From: Nocardia grenadensis NBRC 108939
GTDB taxonomy: Bacteria > Actinomycetota > Actinomycetes > Mycobacteriales > Mycobacteriaceae
Assembly (NCBI RefSeq): GCF_001613445.1
Contig: NZ_BDCJ01000026.1
Span: forward strand, 48,546-112,545
Length of the DNA stretch: 64,000 nt
Reading direction: 5' to 3'
The position numbers and the translations under genes are program-made. Position 1 is the stretch's first letter, and every line of letters begins with the position of its first letter. Below are positions 17,237 through 26,067 of the stretch, one piece after another. The notes beneath the pieces were generated by a model, which saw only the letters and a program-made list of their open reading frames with translations, did no database searches and had not been told where the DNA came from.

Positions 17237-17611
17237 TCAACCACCCCGCAGACTGTTCGCGATGGTCCGCAGCAGACCGAGATCGGGCGCGCTGTCGGTG
17301 GTCTCGACGGGAGCCCGCACGGCCAGCCGGCCGTCGTCGATCAGATCGCCGACGAGCACTTTGGTCATGGCCAGCGGAATCCGCAATTGCGCCGAGACCT
17401 CCGCCACCGATTGCGGCACCCGGCAGAACCGGACGATATCGATGTATTCGGGATCGGTCCGCCGCGGCGCGAAGCCGGCCCCGACGTCGACCACCATCGT
17501 GTCCAGGGTGAGTTCGCTGCGCGCGGTGCGACCCCGGCCGCCGGTCATCGCATAGAGCCGTGCGACCGGACCGGCTTCCTCTTCCTCCCAGGGTTCGCGC
17601 GGCCCGTTCAC
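17237..17611 (-). CDS. cvnC: DUF742 protein (conservon C component)
   Basis: 124 residues from a GTG at 17611 that overlaps the roadblock stop (GTGA), so it is translationally coupled. The DUF742 pattern is clear: VARLYAMTGGR near the N-terminus, FCRVPQSVAEVSAQL in the middle, VLVGDLIDDGRLAVRAP and a closing LRTIANSLRGG. DUF742 is a winged-helix-like domain in Streptomyces conservons (CvnC), thought to relay between kinase and GTPase partners. The expected GTPase gene does not follow: the next 270 bp are a duplicated promoter and then a fusion remnant. Confidence 0.9.
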   Translation of the reverse strand: MNGPREPWEEEEAGPVARLYAMTGGRGRTARSELTLDTMVVDVGAGFAPRRTDPEYIDIVRFCRVPQSVAEVSAQLRIPLAMTKVLVGDLIDDGRLAVRAPVETTDSAPDLGLLRTIANSLRGG

Positions 17612-18024
17612 GGCTGTCTCGCCCCGTTCGGCCGCGGGCGCGAGTCGACGGCCAGATGGCTGCCGACCCGCTGGACGGTTCGGTTCATCTCGAAGGCGAC
17701 CATGCCCATATTCGCGGATCCGGTGGCCAGTAGCGCGAGGCACGCGTTGGCGCCCGCGGCGGTGATGAACAGGACCGCGCGGTCGAGTTCGACCACGGTC
17801 TGGCAGACGCCGCCGGCCTTGAAATGGCTGCCGGCGCTGCGGGCCAGACTGTGGAAGGCCGACGCCATTGCCGCGAATCGTTCGGCTTCGGTTTGATCCA
17901 GTCCCGCCGAGCGGCCCATCAGCAGTCCGTCGGTGGACAGCAGGACCGCCGATTCGGCGTCCGGCAACCCGCTCACAAGTTCTTCCAGCAGCCAGCTCAG
18001 GTCAGTGCGCGGGGGAGTGGTCAT
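17608..18024 (-). CDS. cvnB: Roadblock/LC7 domain protein (conservon B component)
   Basis: 138 residues spanning one roadblock/LC7 domain: LSWLLEELVSGLPDAESAVL, LLSTDGLLMGRSAG, FAAMASAFHSLARSAG and a terminal NMGMVAFEMNRTVQRVG. In conservons this domain is thought to regulate the small GTPase. The ATG at 18024 lies inside the kinase gene (23-bp overlap), and its stop overlaps the DUF742 GTG. The order kinase-roadblock-DUF742 with overlaps is the standard cvnABC arrangement. Confidence 0.93.
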   Translation of the reverse strand: MTTPPRTDLSWLLEELVSGLPDAESAVLLSTDGLLMGRSAGLDQTEAERFAAMASAFHSLARSAGSHFKAGGVCQTVVELDRAVLFITAAGANACLALLATGSANMGMVAFEMNRTVQRVGSHLAVDSRPRPNGARQP

Positions 18025-20437
18025 CGTCGCCTTCTTCTGGAGTGTGGTCGGTTGTGGGTGAGTCGGTATCGGGGCGGCGGCCGGACCGGGAACCGCTCTC
18101 GATGGCGGCCATCAGGTTCCGGGCCTGCTCGGGAGTGCGGCTGCGCGGCATACCGACGACCGGGATGACGCCCGTATCCGCGTCGGCGGACTGCCGCTGC
18201 CGGCGCGGCAGGGCCGGGCGAGCGCCCTCGTCCGGGCGGGGCTGCGAGATCACGGTCATCGGTTGCGAATCGGCGGGCGGGCGCGGCGCCGGTCCGGCGA
18301 CCGGTGTCGCGGACCCGTTGGTGGCGGCGCGGGGAACCGCGGCCGCAGTGGCCGCCGCGGGTTCGAGGGCCGGGCGGGGCCGGGCCGGGCCGGATTCGGT
18401 GAGTGCGGTCGGGATCAGCGCGATGGCCTTGATACCGCCGTACACGGAATCCGTCAGGCGCACCGTGACACCGTGGCGGGCCGCCAGGGTGGCCACCACG
18501 AAGAGGCCGAGCCGGGTATCGCCGGTGAGCGCCGCCACGCCGAAATCCGGTGGTTCGGCCAGCAGAGCATTGCGCTCGGCGATCTCCGCCGCGGTCATCC
18601 CCAGCCCTTGATCGGAGACCTCGACCGCGACCCCGCGGCCGACGACCGACGCCGAGACCTCGACCTGGGACTCGGGCGGCGAGAACGCCGTGGCATTGTC
18701 CATCAGCTCCGCGAGCAGATGGATCAGGTCGGCCACGGCTTTACCGGCGATCAGCACATCGGGTACCCGTCCGGTGTGGATCCGGGTGTAGTCCAGGCTC
18801 TCCGCGACCGCGCCGCGGATGAGTTCCCACAGCGGAACCGGGTTGCGCCAGCGGCGACCCGACTGTTCACCGCCGAGGACGATGAGGTTCTCGGCGTGCC
18901 GGCGGGCGCGGGTGGCCAGATGATCCAGCTGGAACAGCAGTTCGAGCTGGTCGGCATTCTCCTCTTGGCGTTCGGCCTTGTCCAGCAGGGCCAGCTGGCG
19001 GTGCACGGCCAGCTGGTTGCGGTGGGCGATATTGAGGAACACGGTATGGAAACCGGCCCGGGTCTTGGACTCTGCCACCGCCGCGGAAACCGCAGCGACC
19101 TGTGCGCGGTTGAACGCGTCGGCCACTTCGCCGAGTTCGTCGGTACCGAAGTCCAGGCGGGCGACCTCGGCGGCCGAGTCGATGTTCTCGCCGCGGTCGA
19201 GCCGGTCCATGATGTCGGGCAGCCGCTGGTCGGCGAGTTCGAGCGTGTCGTCGCGCAGGCGGCGCATCCGCGCGATGAACCGGTTGGCCAGCACGAGCGC
19301 GGCCAGGAACGCCAGCACCGTGATGCCCAGGACCGCTGCGCCGCCGGCCAGCGACCGGTTGGCGGTGTCGGCGCCCTGGGCGCGGCCGATGGCGTGGGCG
19401 TCGGCGCTCTGCCCCTCCCACAGCCTCAGCAGGGCGGCCACGACCTCGCCGGAAACCCGCTGCCAGTCCGCGACGCTCGAGGGCAGGGCCGGCGTATCGG
19501 CCTCGGTGGGCTCGTCGGTGGTGCTGTAGCCGGAATCGGTCCGGGTGCCGGTGCGCCCGGTGGTGGAATCCGCGCTCTCCGCCTCGTCGGCCGAGATCGC
19601 GCCGCGCAGCATGACGGCGTCCTGCACGGCTATCAGCTGTTGCCAGGCCGGTGACGCGGTGAGTGCCTGCAACTGGGCCAGCCGGTCGCCTTTGAGCACG
19701 GTGGCGGAATACGCGACCTCGCCGCGGAATTCACCGACATGCCGGTTGAATTCCACCAGCTGGGCGTCGGAGAGCTCACCGAGAGTCACCGCGACGGCGC
19801 CGAGGGTATCGGCCTTCGACAATGCCTCGGCCGCCCGCAGCGGTTCGACACCGTAGTTGAGTGCGATACCGACACCGGCGTCGGGCGCGACCCGGGCGGC
19901 CAGCACCGACGCCCCGATGATGGTGTCGATCACCGAGCTGAAGAAGCCGAACGCTTCTTCCCGCGGGATCGCGCGCGCGTCGATGGCCGCGCGCAGATTC
20001 GGCACGGCCTCGAAGAGTTTGCGATAGCCCTCGATCTGGCCGGCCGAGCCGTCGGGATCGAGGCGCTGGGCGGCGTCGCCCTTGGCGGTGACCTCGGCCA
20101 GCGCGATATCGGAGCGTTTACGTGCGTCCGCGAGCGCGGCCGCGGCCCCGGGATCGCCCGCCAGATACAGCAGTGACAGGCGTCGTTCCTCTTCGAGACC
20201 CTGCACCATCAGGATGGCGGGGGTGGTGGTGCTACTGGCCAGGTCGGCCCATTCCTGTGCCTGCCGGCCGGATTTCACCAGATAGCCCGCGGCGATGACG
20301 GCGACCGTGAGCAGCGTGATGCTGGTGATGAGCACTATGGCCAGTAGTCGGGTCCGGATACCGACGCGGCCGCGCGTCCGACCCGGTCCGGGACGGGAAG
20401 TCGATGCGAACTCGGGGAGAGGCAGCCGCTTGGACAC
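18002..20437 (-). CDS. cvnA: Nitrate-sensor-like histidine kinase (conservon A component)
   Basis: 811 residues from a GTG at 20437. There is a TM helix at ~30-53, then an extracellular helical sensor region of the nitrate/nitrite-sensing type (to ~365), a second TM helix (~367-388) and a HAMP-like linker (RMRRLRDDTLELADQRLPDI). The DHp-like region contains FLNIAHRNQLAVHRQLALLD. The ATPase domain has the N-box HLLAELMDNATAFSPPE and G-box DQGLGM. The last ~150 residues are Pro/Ala/Arg-rich and probably disordered. Conservon kinases have no paired response regulator and signal to roadblock, DUF742 and GTPase partners. The ligand is unknown. Confidence 0.92.
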   Translation of the reverse strand: MSKRLPLPEFASTSRPGPGRTRGRVGIRTRLLAIVLITSITLLTVAVIAAGYLVKSGRQAQEWADLASSTTTPAILMVQGLEEERRLSLLYLAGDPGAAAALADARKRSDIALAEVTAKGDAAQRLDPDGSAGQIEGYRKLFEAVPNLRAAIDARAIPREEAFGFFSSVIDTIIGASVLAARVAPDAGVGIALNYGVEPLRAAEALSKADTLGAVAVTLGELSDAQLVEFNRHVGEFRGEVAYSATVLKGDRLAQLQALTASPAWQQLIAVQDAVMLRGAISADEAESADSTTGRTGTRTDSGYSTTDEPTEADTPALPSSVADWQRVSGEVVAALLRLWEGQSADAHAIGRAQGADTANRSLAGGAAVLGITVLAFLAALVLANRFIARMRRLRDDTLELADQRLPDIMDRLDRGENIDSAAEVARLDFGTDELGEVADAFNRAQVAAVSAAVAESKTRAGFHTVFLNIAHRNQLAVHRQLALLDKAERQEENADQLELLFQLDHLATRARRHAENLIVLGGEQSGRRWRNPVPLWELIRGAVAESLDYTRIHTGRVPDVLIAGKAVADLIHLLAELMDNATAFSPPESQVEVSASVVGRGVAVEVSDQGLGMTAAEIAERNALLAEPPDFGVAALTGDTRLGLFVVATLAARHGVTVRLTDSVYGGIKAIALIPTALTESGPARPRPALEPAAATAAAVPRAATNGSATPVAGPAPRPPADSQPMTVISQPRPDEGARPALPRRQRQSADADTGVIPVVGMPRSRTPEQARNLMAAIESGSRSGRRPDTDSPTTDHTPEEGDDDHSPAH

Positions 20438-20638
20438 AGTGAATCAACTCGTTCCCGGGCATGCGCGCGAACAGCATCATCGCCGCCGGCTCACCGCCCA
20501 ACTATCCCGGCACTGCGGTCTCCCGGCAATGCGTCGTACTCCGGTACCAGACATTAGCGAAAGCAATACGTTTCAGTCTTGAAAACTACTACTCTTACCA
20601 GGCATTCTTTTCGGGTATCGAAGCCGGGACGTTACGGT
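20438..20638 (-). promoter_or_regulatory. Conservon promoter region, duplicated upstream of the remnant
   Basis: The 200 bp before the kinase GTG include a markedly AT-rich part (20555-20640). The segment 20438-20560 is shared with 16968-17100. The conserved reverse-strand block CTTTCGCTA is a candidate -10 neighbourhood because it survives in both copies. Confidence 0.4.
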
Positions 20639-22192
20639 TTATTCGGGAATTGCCCGTGCTCGACTGCCACTGCCCGCCGCGGCAGCGTGTTTCGCGCCCG
20701 CGGAACGGAAACACTGCACCCGTTCGCCGTATTCGGCCAGTGGCCGGGCCTCGGCGGCCTGCCGGATACCACTGGCCGGGAGTTCGGTGAGTTTGGCGAA
20801 CATGGTGGCATTTCCGAACGCGGAACGGATCTGGGTCTCCGAGGCGTAATCCGCGCCGTAGTCGGCGAGTTTGCCGAAATCCAACGGTGCCAGCGGGGTG
20901 TCGAGGGCGACCGGCTCGGCGGGGCGGCCCAATGCCGCGTACTGGGTGGCCGACCCCTGCTCGTACCAGCACAGCTCATAGGCCAAGTTCTCGGTGCTCG
21001 TCACACTCATCACCGGCCACTGTTGGGAAAGGGCCAGCGCCAGCGGATTCTTCGCTACCGGTGTCAGTTCCCATTTGAGGCTTTTCACCGCGATCCAGCT
21101 GCCCGACATGCGCTCGATCAGGACGATGTCCTCACCGAGTTCGGTGGTGGCGTTCAGCTGTGGATCCCGGGTGCCCCAGTGGGCCTTGTCCACGCCGTAG
21201 GCGGTTTTGATATCCACCGGTTCGGCGCCGGCCGCCGTGAACGCGGTGACTATCGCGTCGCGCACCTGCTCCAGCGCATCCGGTGCCGAGCACAGCACGC
21301 TCAACGCGCCGAACGAGGACCCGATCTCCACCGGTTTGGCCGGCTGGTCCGGCATCGCCCCGGGCACCAGCGGTTTCAGCCCGACCAGCGCCAGCTGCCA
21401 GTTGATCTCCTCGATCGTGGCCAGATCCCCGGCGCTTTGGTACAGGATCTGCTGCTGGGTCAGGTAACCGGCGCGTTCGAGGGTGCGGCATTCCAGCTTC
21501 CGTAGGGCAGCCTGTGTTTTGGTGGTGAAACCGATCTCTTCGATCTTAAGGTTCCGCAGCTGCGACGCCATGGCCGCGGTGGTGAGCGCGGTATAGCGTT
21601 CGCGGTACATGGCCACCGCCTGCTTACGCTGCCGGCCCACCATCAGGGTGCGCAGCAGGGTGTTCAGGGTGGCGAGGTATTTGCGGGACTGTTCCGGATC
21701 GGCCTCGAACAGGGTGGCGCGGATGCGGACCGCCTCGTCGGTGGCCACCACGGCCGCGCCCGGATCCAGGCGGCACAGCCAGACACCGCATTTCGACAGA
21801 CCGTCCGCGCAGACACCCGCGGCGTTCGGATATTCGTGCGCCACCCGGGTATAGGCGTTGCAGGCGTCGCGAATGGTGGCGGTCGCCAGTTCGCGGTGGC
21901 CGATGGCGCGGGCGGCCTGCTCCAACAGCCGCAGGGTGTCCTGGACCTGGTTGGCGAAAACCGCGGACACATGACCGGAGGTGAACCAGCGCAGCCGGAT
22001 CATCACCGCTTCCTGCGCGGGCTCCAGCGCACCGGCCACCCGGTTGCGCACCGAACCGTCGGTCTGGGTGGCCAGATAGGCCGAAGCGAGCTCACACAGC
22101 GTGGTGGCAAGCTGGAGTTCTGCCTCCGGTGTTCGGTCCCGCGCCGCGAGCCGGTCCGCGGCCACCCGGCCCTCGATGGCGATCAGGTCCAT
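20639..22192 (-). CDS. Large hypothetical protein with TPR-like helical N-terminal half
   Basis: Not recognised as a named family. 517 residues. Residues ~1-290 are alpha-helical with repeating Ala/Leu patterns that resemble TPR units (ATTLCELASAYLATQ, AARAIGHRELATATIRDACN, MYRERYTALTTAAMASQL). Residues ~290-480 look mixed alpha/beta (SVLCSAPDALEQVRDAIVTA, VMSVTSTENLAYELCWYEQG). The end is Ala/Gly/Arg-rich. There is no signal peptide or TM helix. It is transcribed in the same direction as the conservon, about 200 bp upstream of the kinase. The co-orientation suggests association with conservon signalling, but this is inference. Confidence 0.7.
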   Translation of the reverse strand: MDLIAIEGRVAADRLAARDRTPEAELQLATTLCELASAYLATQTDGSVRNRVAGALEPAQEAVMIRLRWFTSGHVSAVFANQVQDTLRLLEQAARAIGHRELATATIRDACNAYTRVAHEYPNAAGVCADGLSKCGVWLCRLDPGAAVVATDEAVRIRATLFEADPEQSRKYLATLNTLLRTLMVGRQRKQAVAMYRERYTALTTAAMASQLRNLKIEEIGFTTKTQAALRKLECRTLERAGYLTQQQILYQSAGDLATIEEINWQLALVGLKPLVPGAMPDQPAKPVEIGSSFGALSVLCSAPDALEQVRDAIVTAFTAAGAEPVDIKTAYGVDKAHWGTRDPQLNATTELGEDIVLIERMSGSWIAVKSLKWELTPVAKNPLALALSQQWPVMSVTSTENLAYELCWYEQGSATQYAALGRPAEPVALDTPLAPLDFGKLADYGADYASETQIRSAFGNATMFAKLTELPASGIRQAAEARPLAEYGERVQCFRSAGAKHAAAAGSGSRARAIPE

Positions 22193-22352
22193 CGCGATCT
22201 CAATTCCCGCATCACCTTCCGCGCACGGTCGTCGAGCGGCCGTAGTCCGAGCAGTCCTGGAAAGTCTGCCACAGGTGCCGTGGAGATAGCAGGGCTACCG
22301 GGCGGTTGCCCTCACCAGGCTCGGAGATGCGCCCGGCGGTGCGAGCCGGCGG

Positions 22353-22709
22353 TCAATCCGCGGGGACGGTGCTCGCGCCGATTCCCAGGTAGAACAGTGT
22401 GATCAGGAAGAGGAACCAGCCCGCCCCCTGCCAGACGGGCCAGGGCCCGCCGTGCCGCCAGACCCGGATGGTTTCCACGAATGCCCCGATACCGCCCGCC
22501 AGCAATACGACCCCGGGTCCGAAGAGGATGGCGGTCTGGGCGGTGGTGTCGCACAGCAGCGCGTCGGCGTCGCGGCACCGCCCGGTCGCCGCCCAGATGG
22601 CGGTGACCGCGCAGACCAATGCCGCGACCCCGAGCACGACGAGCGCGTAGCGCACCGCCCGCCGGAAGTTTCCGTCGTCGGACCAGCGTTTCTCCGCATC
22701 GTTGGTCAT
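22353..22709 (-). CDS. Small integral membrane protein, 118 aa
   Basis: From ATG 22709 behind AGGAGGG. Three TM helices are evident: YALVVLGVAALVCAVTAIWA (~21-40), AILFGPGVVLLAGGIGAFVE (~60-79) and GAGWFLFLITLFYLGIGAS (~95-113). Two Cys between helices 1 and 2 (GRCRDADALLCDT) could form a disulfide if that loop is extracytoplasmic. The family is not recognised. It is a separate minus-strand gene upstream of the 517-residue protein. Confidence 0.75.
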   Translation of the reverse strand: MTNDAEKRWSDDGNFRRAVRYALVVLGVAALVCAVTAIWAATGRCRDADALLCDTTAQTAILFGPGVVLLAGGIGAFVETIRVWRHGGPWPVWQGAGWFLFLITLFYLGIGASTVPAD

Positions 22710-23105
22710 CGCTCAGCCCTCCTGCCCGCCGTATTTCCCGGGGATGGCAAGACAAACATCCCCGGTCGGGCGTGTGCCGGCCAACCGTCCACAGACCGAC
22801 CGGCGAGTGCTCCACTGTGCCGGCTCGAACAGCGTCGAAGCTCGGGTGCTCACCGGTCGGCACGTGCCGTGAGCCTGCCCGGGGAACCTACTTCGCGTCT
22901 CCTCCGGATGGCCGGCATTCGTGGTCGGGGCCCGCCCCCGATTCCGGAGCGACAGAGCGACTGAGCGTGTGCGGTTGCCAGTCCAGAGAACGGGACCCTC
23001 GAGCACTCACAGTGACGTGAGCCTGCCCAGGGCGGTCGAGGCGCACACCGGCCTGCCTCTTCTGTCTATTCCGGATGGTCTACCTCAGTGGGCGGGCCCC
23101 GACCC
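22710..23105. other. Gap with two short direct repeats, no gene
   Basis: About 400 bp without a credible reading frame. CGTGAGCCTGCCC occurs twice (22868-22880 and 23016-23028), each followed at a different distance by CCGGATGG. This may be weak duplication or chance in GC-rich DNA. Confidence 0.35.
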
Positions 23106-23124
23106 GCCCCGCCGGAGGCGGGGC
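23106..23124 (-). terminator. Hairpin terminator after the acyl-CoA synthetase gene
   Basis: GCCCCGCC-TCC-GGCGGGGC is a perfect 8-bp stem with a 3-nt loop, ending 3 nt beyond the stop codon at 23128. There is no T-run, as is common for terminators in high-GC actinobacteria. Confidence 0.6.
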
Positions 23125-23127
23125 AGA

Positions 23128-24663
23128 TCAAACACCGTACCGGGCGCGGAGTTTGCCCTTGACCAGCTTGCCCGTCGGCGTGCGCGGTAGTTCGTCGGCG
23201 AAGTCGATACCGCGCGGCACCTTGTAGTGGGCGATGCGCTCGCGCAGGTAATCGCGCAGTTCCGCGGCGAGTTCCGGGCCGGGGCCGGCGCCCGGTGCCG
23301 GCTGGACCACGGCCTGCACCGATTCGCCCATCTCCTCGTCGGGGATCCCGATCACCGCGACGTCGAGCACCGCGGGATGCAGAGCGAGCGCGTCCTCGAT
23401 TTCCTGCGGATAGATGTTCACCCCGCCGGAGATGATCATGAACGCCTTGCGGTCGGTGAGGAACAGGAAGCCGTCGGCGTCGACGTAGCCGATATCGCCG
23501 GTGGTGGTCCAGGTCGGATGGTCCGGGTGGATCGCCGCCTCGGTTTTCGCCGGGTCGTTGTGATAGGCGAAGGGCAGTTGGTCGCGTTCGAAATAGATGG
23601 TGCCGATCTCGCCGTTCGGCAGTTCCGCGCCGTCGTCGCCGCAGACCCGGATCGAGCCCATACCGGCCGGGCCCACCGAACCCGGTTTGCGCAGCCACTG
23701 TTCGCTGTCTATGAAGGTGGCGCCGTTGGCCTCGGTCGAGGCGTAGTACTCGTAGAGCACCGGACCCCACCATTCGATCATCGCGCGCTTCACATCCACG
23801 GCGCAGGGCGCGGCCGCGTGCACGGCCACCTTCAGGCTGGAGAGGTCGTAGCGGGAACGGACCGCCTCGTCGAGTTTCAGCATCCGGACGAACATGGTGG
23901 GCACCCACTGGCTGTGCGTGACGCGGTAGCGCTCTATCGCGGCGAGGGCCTGCTCGGCGTCGAACCGTTCCATCACGACCAGGGTGCCGCCGAGCGCCTG
24001 GACGACACCGCCGAACCGCAGTGGTGCGGCGTGGTAGAGCGGGGCCGGCGACAGGTACACCGATTCGGTGTCGAAACCGTAGAGCGGGCCGAAGACGGCC
24101 GTGTACGGATCCCCGGGCGGATCGCCGACCTGCTGGTCCGAGAGCGGCTGTTTGATGCCCTTGGGCCGCCCGGTGGTGCCGGAGGAGTAGAGCATATCGG
24201 CGCCGCGCGGCTGGTCGGGTAGCGGTTGCGGGGGCTGGGCGGCCAGTGCGTCCTCGTAACACTGGTAGCCCTCGATCGGGCCGCCGAAGGCCAGCCGGAT
24301 CTCCACCGCGGGCGTCTGCTCGACGATCGCCTCGGCCGCCTCGCGTAGACCGGCGGACGCGACGAGCGCCTTCGCGCCGCAGTCGTCGACGATATAGCTG
24401 ATCTCGTCCGGCGACAGGTGTCGGTTCACGGCGGTGATGTAAAGCCCCGATCGCAGCGCCGCCCAGTAGGCCTCGTAGACCTTCGGGTTGTTACCGGAGA
24501 GTAACGCGACATGGTCACCGCGGCGCAAACCGGCGGCGTGCAGATGCCGGGCGAGCCGGACGGAGCTGTCCTCGAGCTCCCGATAGGTCAGCTTCTCGCC
24601 GGTCTCGGCGACGATAACGGCTGGTTTATCCGGGAGATCATCGACATGCGCGCCGGGATACAT
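23128..24663 (-). CDS. Acyl-CoA synthetase / AMP-dependent ligase
   Basis: 511 residues from ATG 24663 (MYPGAHVDDLPDKPAVIV) with AGAGGAGC just upstream. The larger open frame reading back into the hydrolase is not the real start. It has the ANL-superfamily motifs: YSSGTTGRPKGIKQP (P-loop), YEYYASTEANGATF, TTGDIGYVDADGFLFLTDR and the C-terminal catalytic Lys region TPTGKLVKGKLR. The enzyme activates a carboxylic acid as the acyl-adenylate and then the CoA thioester. The substrate is not known. It is the last gene of a minus-strand unit with a GntR regulator and a truncated alpha/beta hydrolase, which suggests degradation of an organic acid. Confidence 0.93.
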   Translation of the reverse strand: MYPGAHVDDLPDKPAVIVAETGEKLTYRELEDSSVRLARHLHAAGLRRGDHVALLSGNNPKVYEAYWAALRSGLYITAVNRHLSPDEISYIVDDCGAKALVASAGLREAAEAIVEQTPAVEIRLAFGGPIEGYQCYEDALAAQPPQPLPDQPRGADMLYSSGTTGRPKGIKQPLSDQQVGDPPGDPYTAVFGPLYGFDTESVYLSPAPLYHAAPLRFGGVVQALGGTLVVMERFDAEQALAAIERYRVTHSQWVPTMFVRMLKLDEAVRSRYDLSSLKVAVHAAAPCAVDVKRAMIEWWGPVLYEYYASTEANGATFIDSEQWLRKPGSVGPAGMGSIRVCGDDGAELPNGEIGTIYFERDQLPFAYHNDPAKTEAAIHPDHPTWTTTGDIGYVDADGFLFLTDRKAFMIISGGVNIYPQEIEDALALHPAVLDVAVIGIPDEEMGESVQAVVQPAPGAGPGPELAAELRDYLRERIAHYKVPRGIDFADELPRTPTGKLVKGKLRARYGV

Positions 24664-24866
24664 AGTGCTCCTCTGCGGAACGAAGCGATCGGATGACGAT
24701 CGCCGAGCCGAGCCGGGGCCCGCGACGCGTGTGGCGTCACCGGCCTCCACCGGGCAATCGCCCGGCGATCGCGACGATAGCGGAAAGTGAACAGCGATTC
24801 GTCCGTTTTCCCGAACTGGCGAGACCGGCCGGTGTTTCGGGTCCGGTCCCTCCTCAGGCCCGCGCC

Positions 24867-25226
24867 GGCTCGTTCGGGCCGGTCCATCGCCAGCCGCAGC
24901 GCCGCCGCACCACCGTAGGAATTGCCGATCAGGTGGGCGCTCGGAAGTTCGAGGACGTCCAGCAGGTCGGCGACCGAGGCGGCGAGGTCGCCGAAGGGGT
25001 CGGACCGGTCGATCCGCTTGGCCGACCGCCCGTACCCCGGCATATCCGGCACGATCACTCGGAAGTGGCGGGACAGCTCCTCGATATTGCGCGAGTACGC
25101 CGCCAGGCCGGAGGCGCCGGGACCACCACCGTGCAGCAGCACTACGGCCGGACCGGTGCCGGAATCGGTGTAGTAGATGTCGCGGTCCCCGGCGCGTACG
25201 GTCCGCCCGCTGTCGTTCGCCGTCAT
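24867..25226 (-). pseudogene. Truncated alpha/beta hydrolase (meta-cleavage-product-hydrolase type)
   Basis: The first 120 residues are a good alpha/beta hydrolase N-terminal half: YYTDSGTGPAVVLLHGGGPG with the oxyanion HGGGPG typical of HsaD/BphD-type C-C hydrolases, VIVPDMPGYGRS, and the nucleophile elbow GNSYGG. After RPERAG the similarity stops and the frame becomes Arg/Pro-rich, continuing into the start of the acyl-CoA synthetase gene. The catalytic Asp and His and the whole C-terminal half (~150 residues) are absent. A deletion has probably fused the gene to the synthetase leader. A catalytically active product is not expected. Confidence 0.75.
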
Positions 25227-25266
25227 CGGTCGGCCTCCTCGTCCGCGGCACCACTACCGGGCCACG

Positions 25267-25998
25267 CTACGGAACCGGTCCGTGGAGCTCTCGGGCAGAT
25301 CGGCCGTTCGGTGCGCTGATCTCGCGGACCTCGCGCAGATGCTGTTCCATCGCGGCCGCCGCCGCGGCCCCGTCGTGGTCGGACACCGCCCGGTAGATCA
25401 GCTCGTGACCCTGGACGGAGATCCGGCGGCCGAGCGCGGTGCGGTGGGAGAGTGCCCGGGTGCGCTGGGTCCATTCGGTGGTCATCGTGCACAGCGTGAC
25501 CAGCAGCGGGTTCTGTGCCGCATGCGCGAGCAGGGTGTGGAACTCGATATCCAGGCGCATCGATTCCTCCGGCGGCAGGGTCTCGCGCGAACGGACCAGC
25601 ACTTCGTCGAGGGAGAGCAGATTGGACTCCGCGGCTCGCAGCGCGGCGAGTTCGGCGATCCGCGGCTCCACCAGATCGCGCAGTTCGGTGGCATAACCGA
25701 GTTCGATATCGAGATCGGCCAGATCCTCGTACAGCCGGGAGGCCGCACGCGAGATATCGGCCACCGTGCTGCCCCGGCCCTGATGTCGCTGCACCAGCTT
25801 CTTCGATTCCAGTTCGAACATCGCCTCACGCAACGAGGACCGGGAGACGTTTATACTCGCCGCGAGTTCCCGCTCGGGCGGGAGACGGTCCCCGGCGCGC
25901 AGTGCACCGCTGATGATGAGCTTCTCCAGGTGGGCGGCGACCTCGGCGCCGACACTGCGTGAGTGGCGGCGCATCGGCGGTATCGCTGCGTTCGTCAT
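25267..25998 (-). CDS. GntR/FadR-subfamily transcriptional regulator
   Basis: 243 residues from ATG 25998 (MTNAAIPPMRRHSRS) with an excellent AGGAGGGG. The winged-helix GntR domain spans ~15-80: AHLEKLIISGALRAGDRLPP, ERELAASINVSRSSLREAM, LESKKLVQRHQGRGSTV. The C-terminal FCD domain includes ELRDLVEPRIAELAALRAA and FHTLLAHAAQNPLL. It is divergent from the acetamidase operon. An 11-bp palindrome, TGGTCNGACCA, lies upstream of both, in line with known FadR-type TGGTNNNACCA operators, so it probably controls both directions. Confidence 0.93.
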   Translation of the reverse strand: MTNAAIPPMRRHSRSVGAEVAAHLEKLIISGALRAGDRLPPERELAASINVSRSSLREAMFELESKKLVQRHQGRGSTVADISRAASRLYEDLADLDIELGYATELRDLVEPRIAELAALRAAESNLLSLDEVLVRSRETLPPEESMRLDIEFHTLLAHAAQNPLLVTLCTMTTEWTQRTRALSHRTALGRRISVQGHELIYRAVSDHDGAAAAAAMEQHLREVREISAPNGRSARELHGPVP

Positions 25999-26056
25999 AG
26001 CCCCTCCTGACAACGGCTACGGATGCCGATCCAGTGCGGACGACGATCGTGCCGTG

Positions 26057-26067
26057 TGGTCCGACCA
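26057..26067. promoter_or_regulatory. GntR operator, copy 1
   Basis: TGGTC-C-GACCA is a perfect palindrome with one central base, 60 bp upstream of the gntR start. It is the exact reverse complement of the second copy at 26271-26281. Confidence 0.75.

Noticed and set aside
22868..23078. CGTGAGCCTGCCC occurring twice, each followed by CCGGATGG
   Set aside because: The spacing between the two parts differs in the two copies (36 versus 55 bp) and no wider alignment holds.
24663..25254. Reading the acyl-CoA synthetase as a 708-residue fusion with the hydrolase
   Set aside because: The upstream part is in a different frame from the hydrolase, is low-complexity, and a good ribosome site marks ATG 24663.
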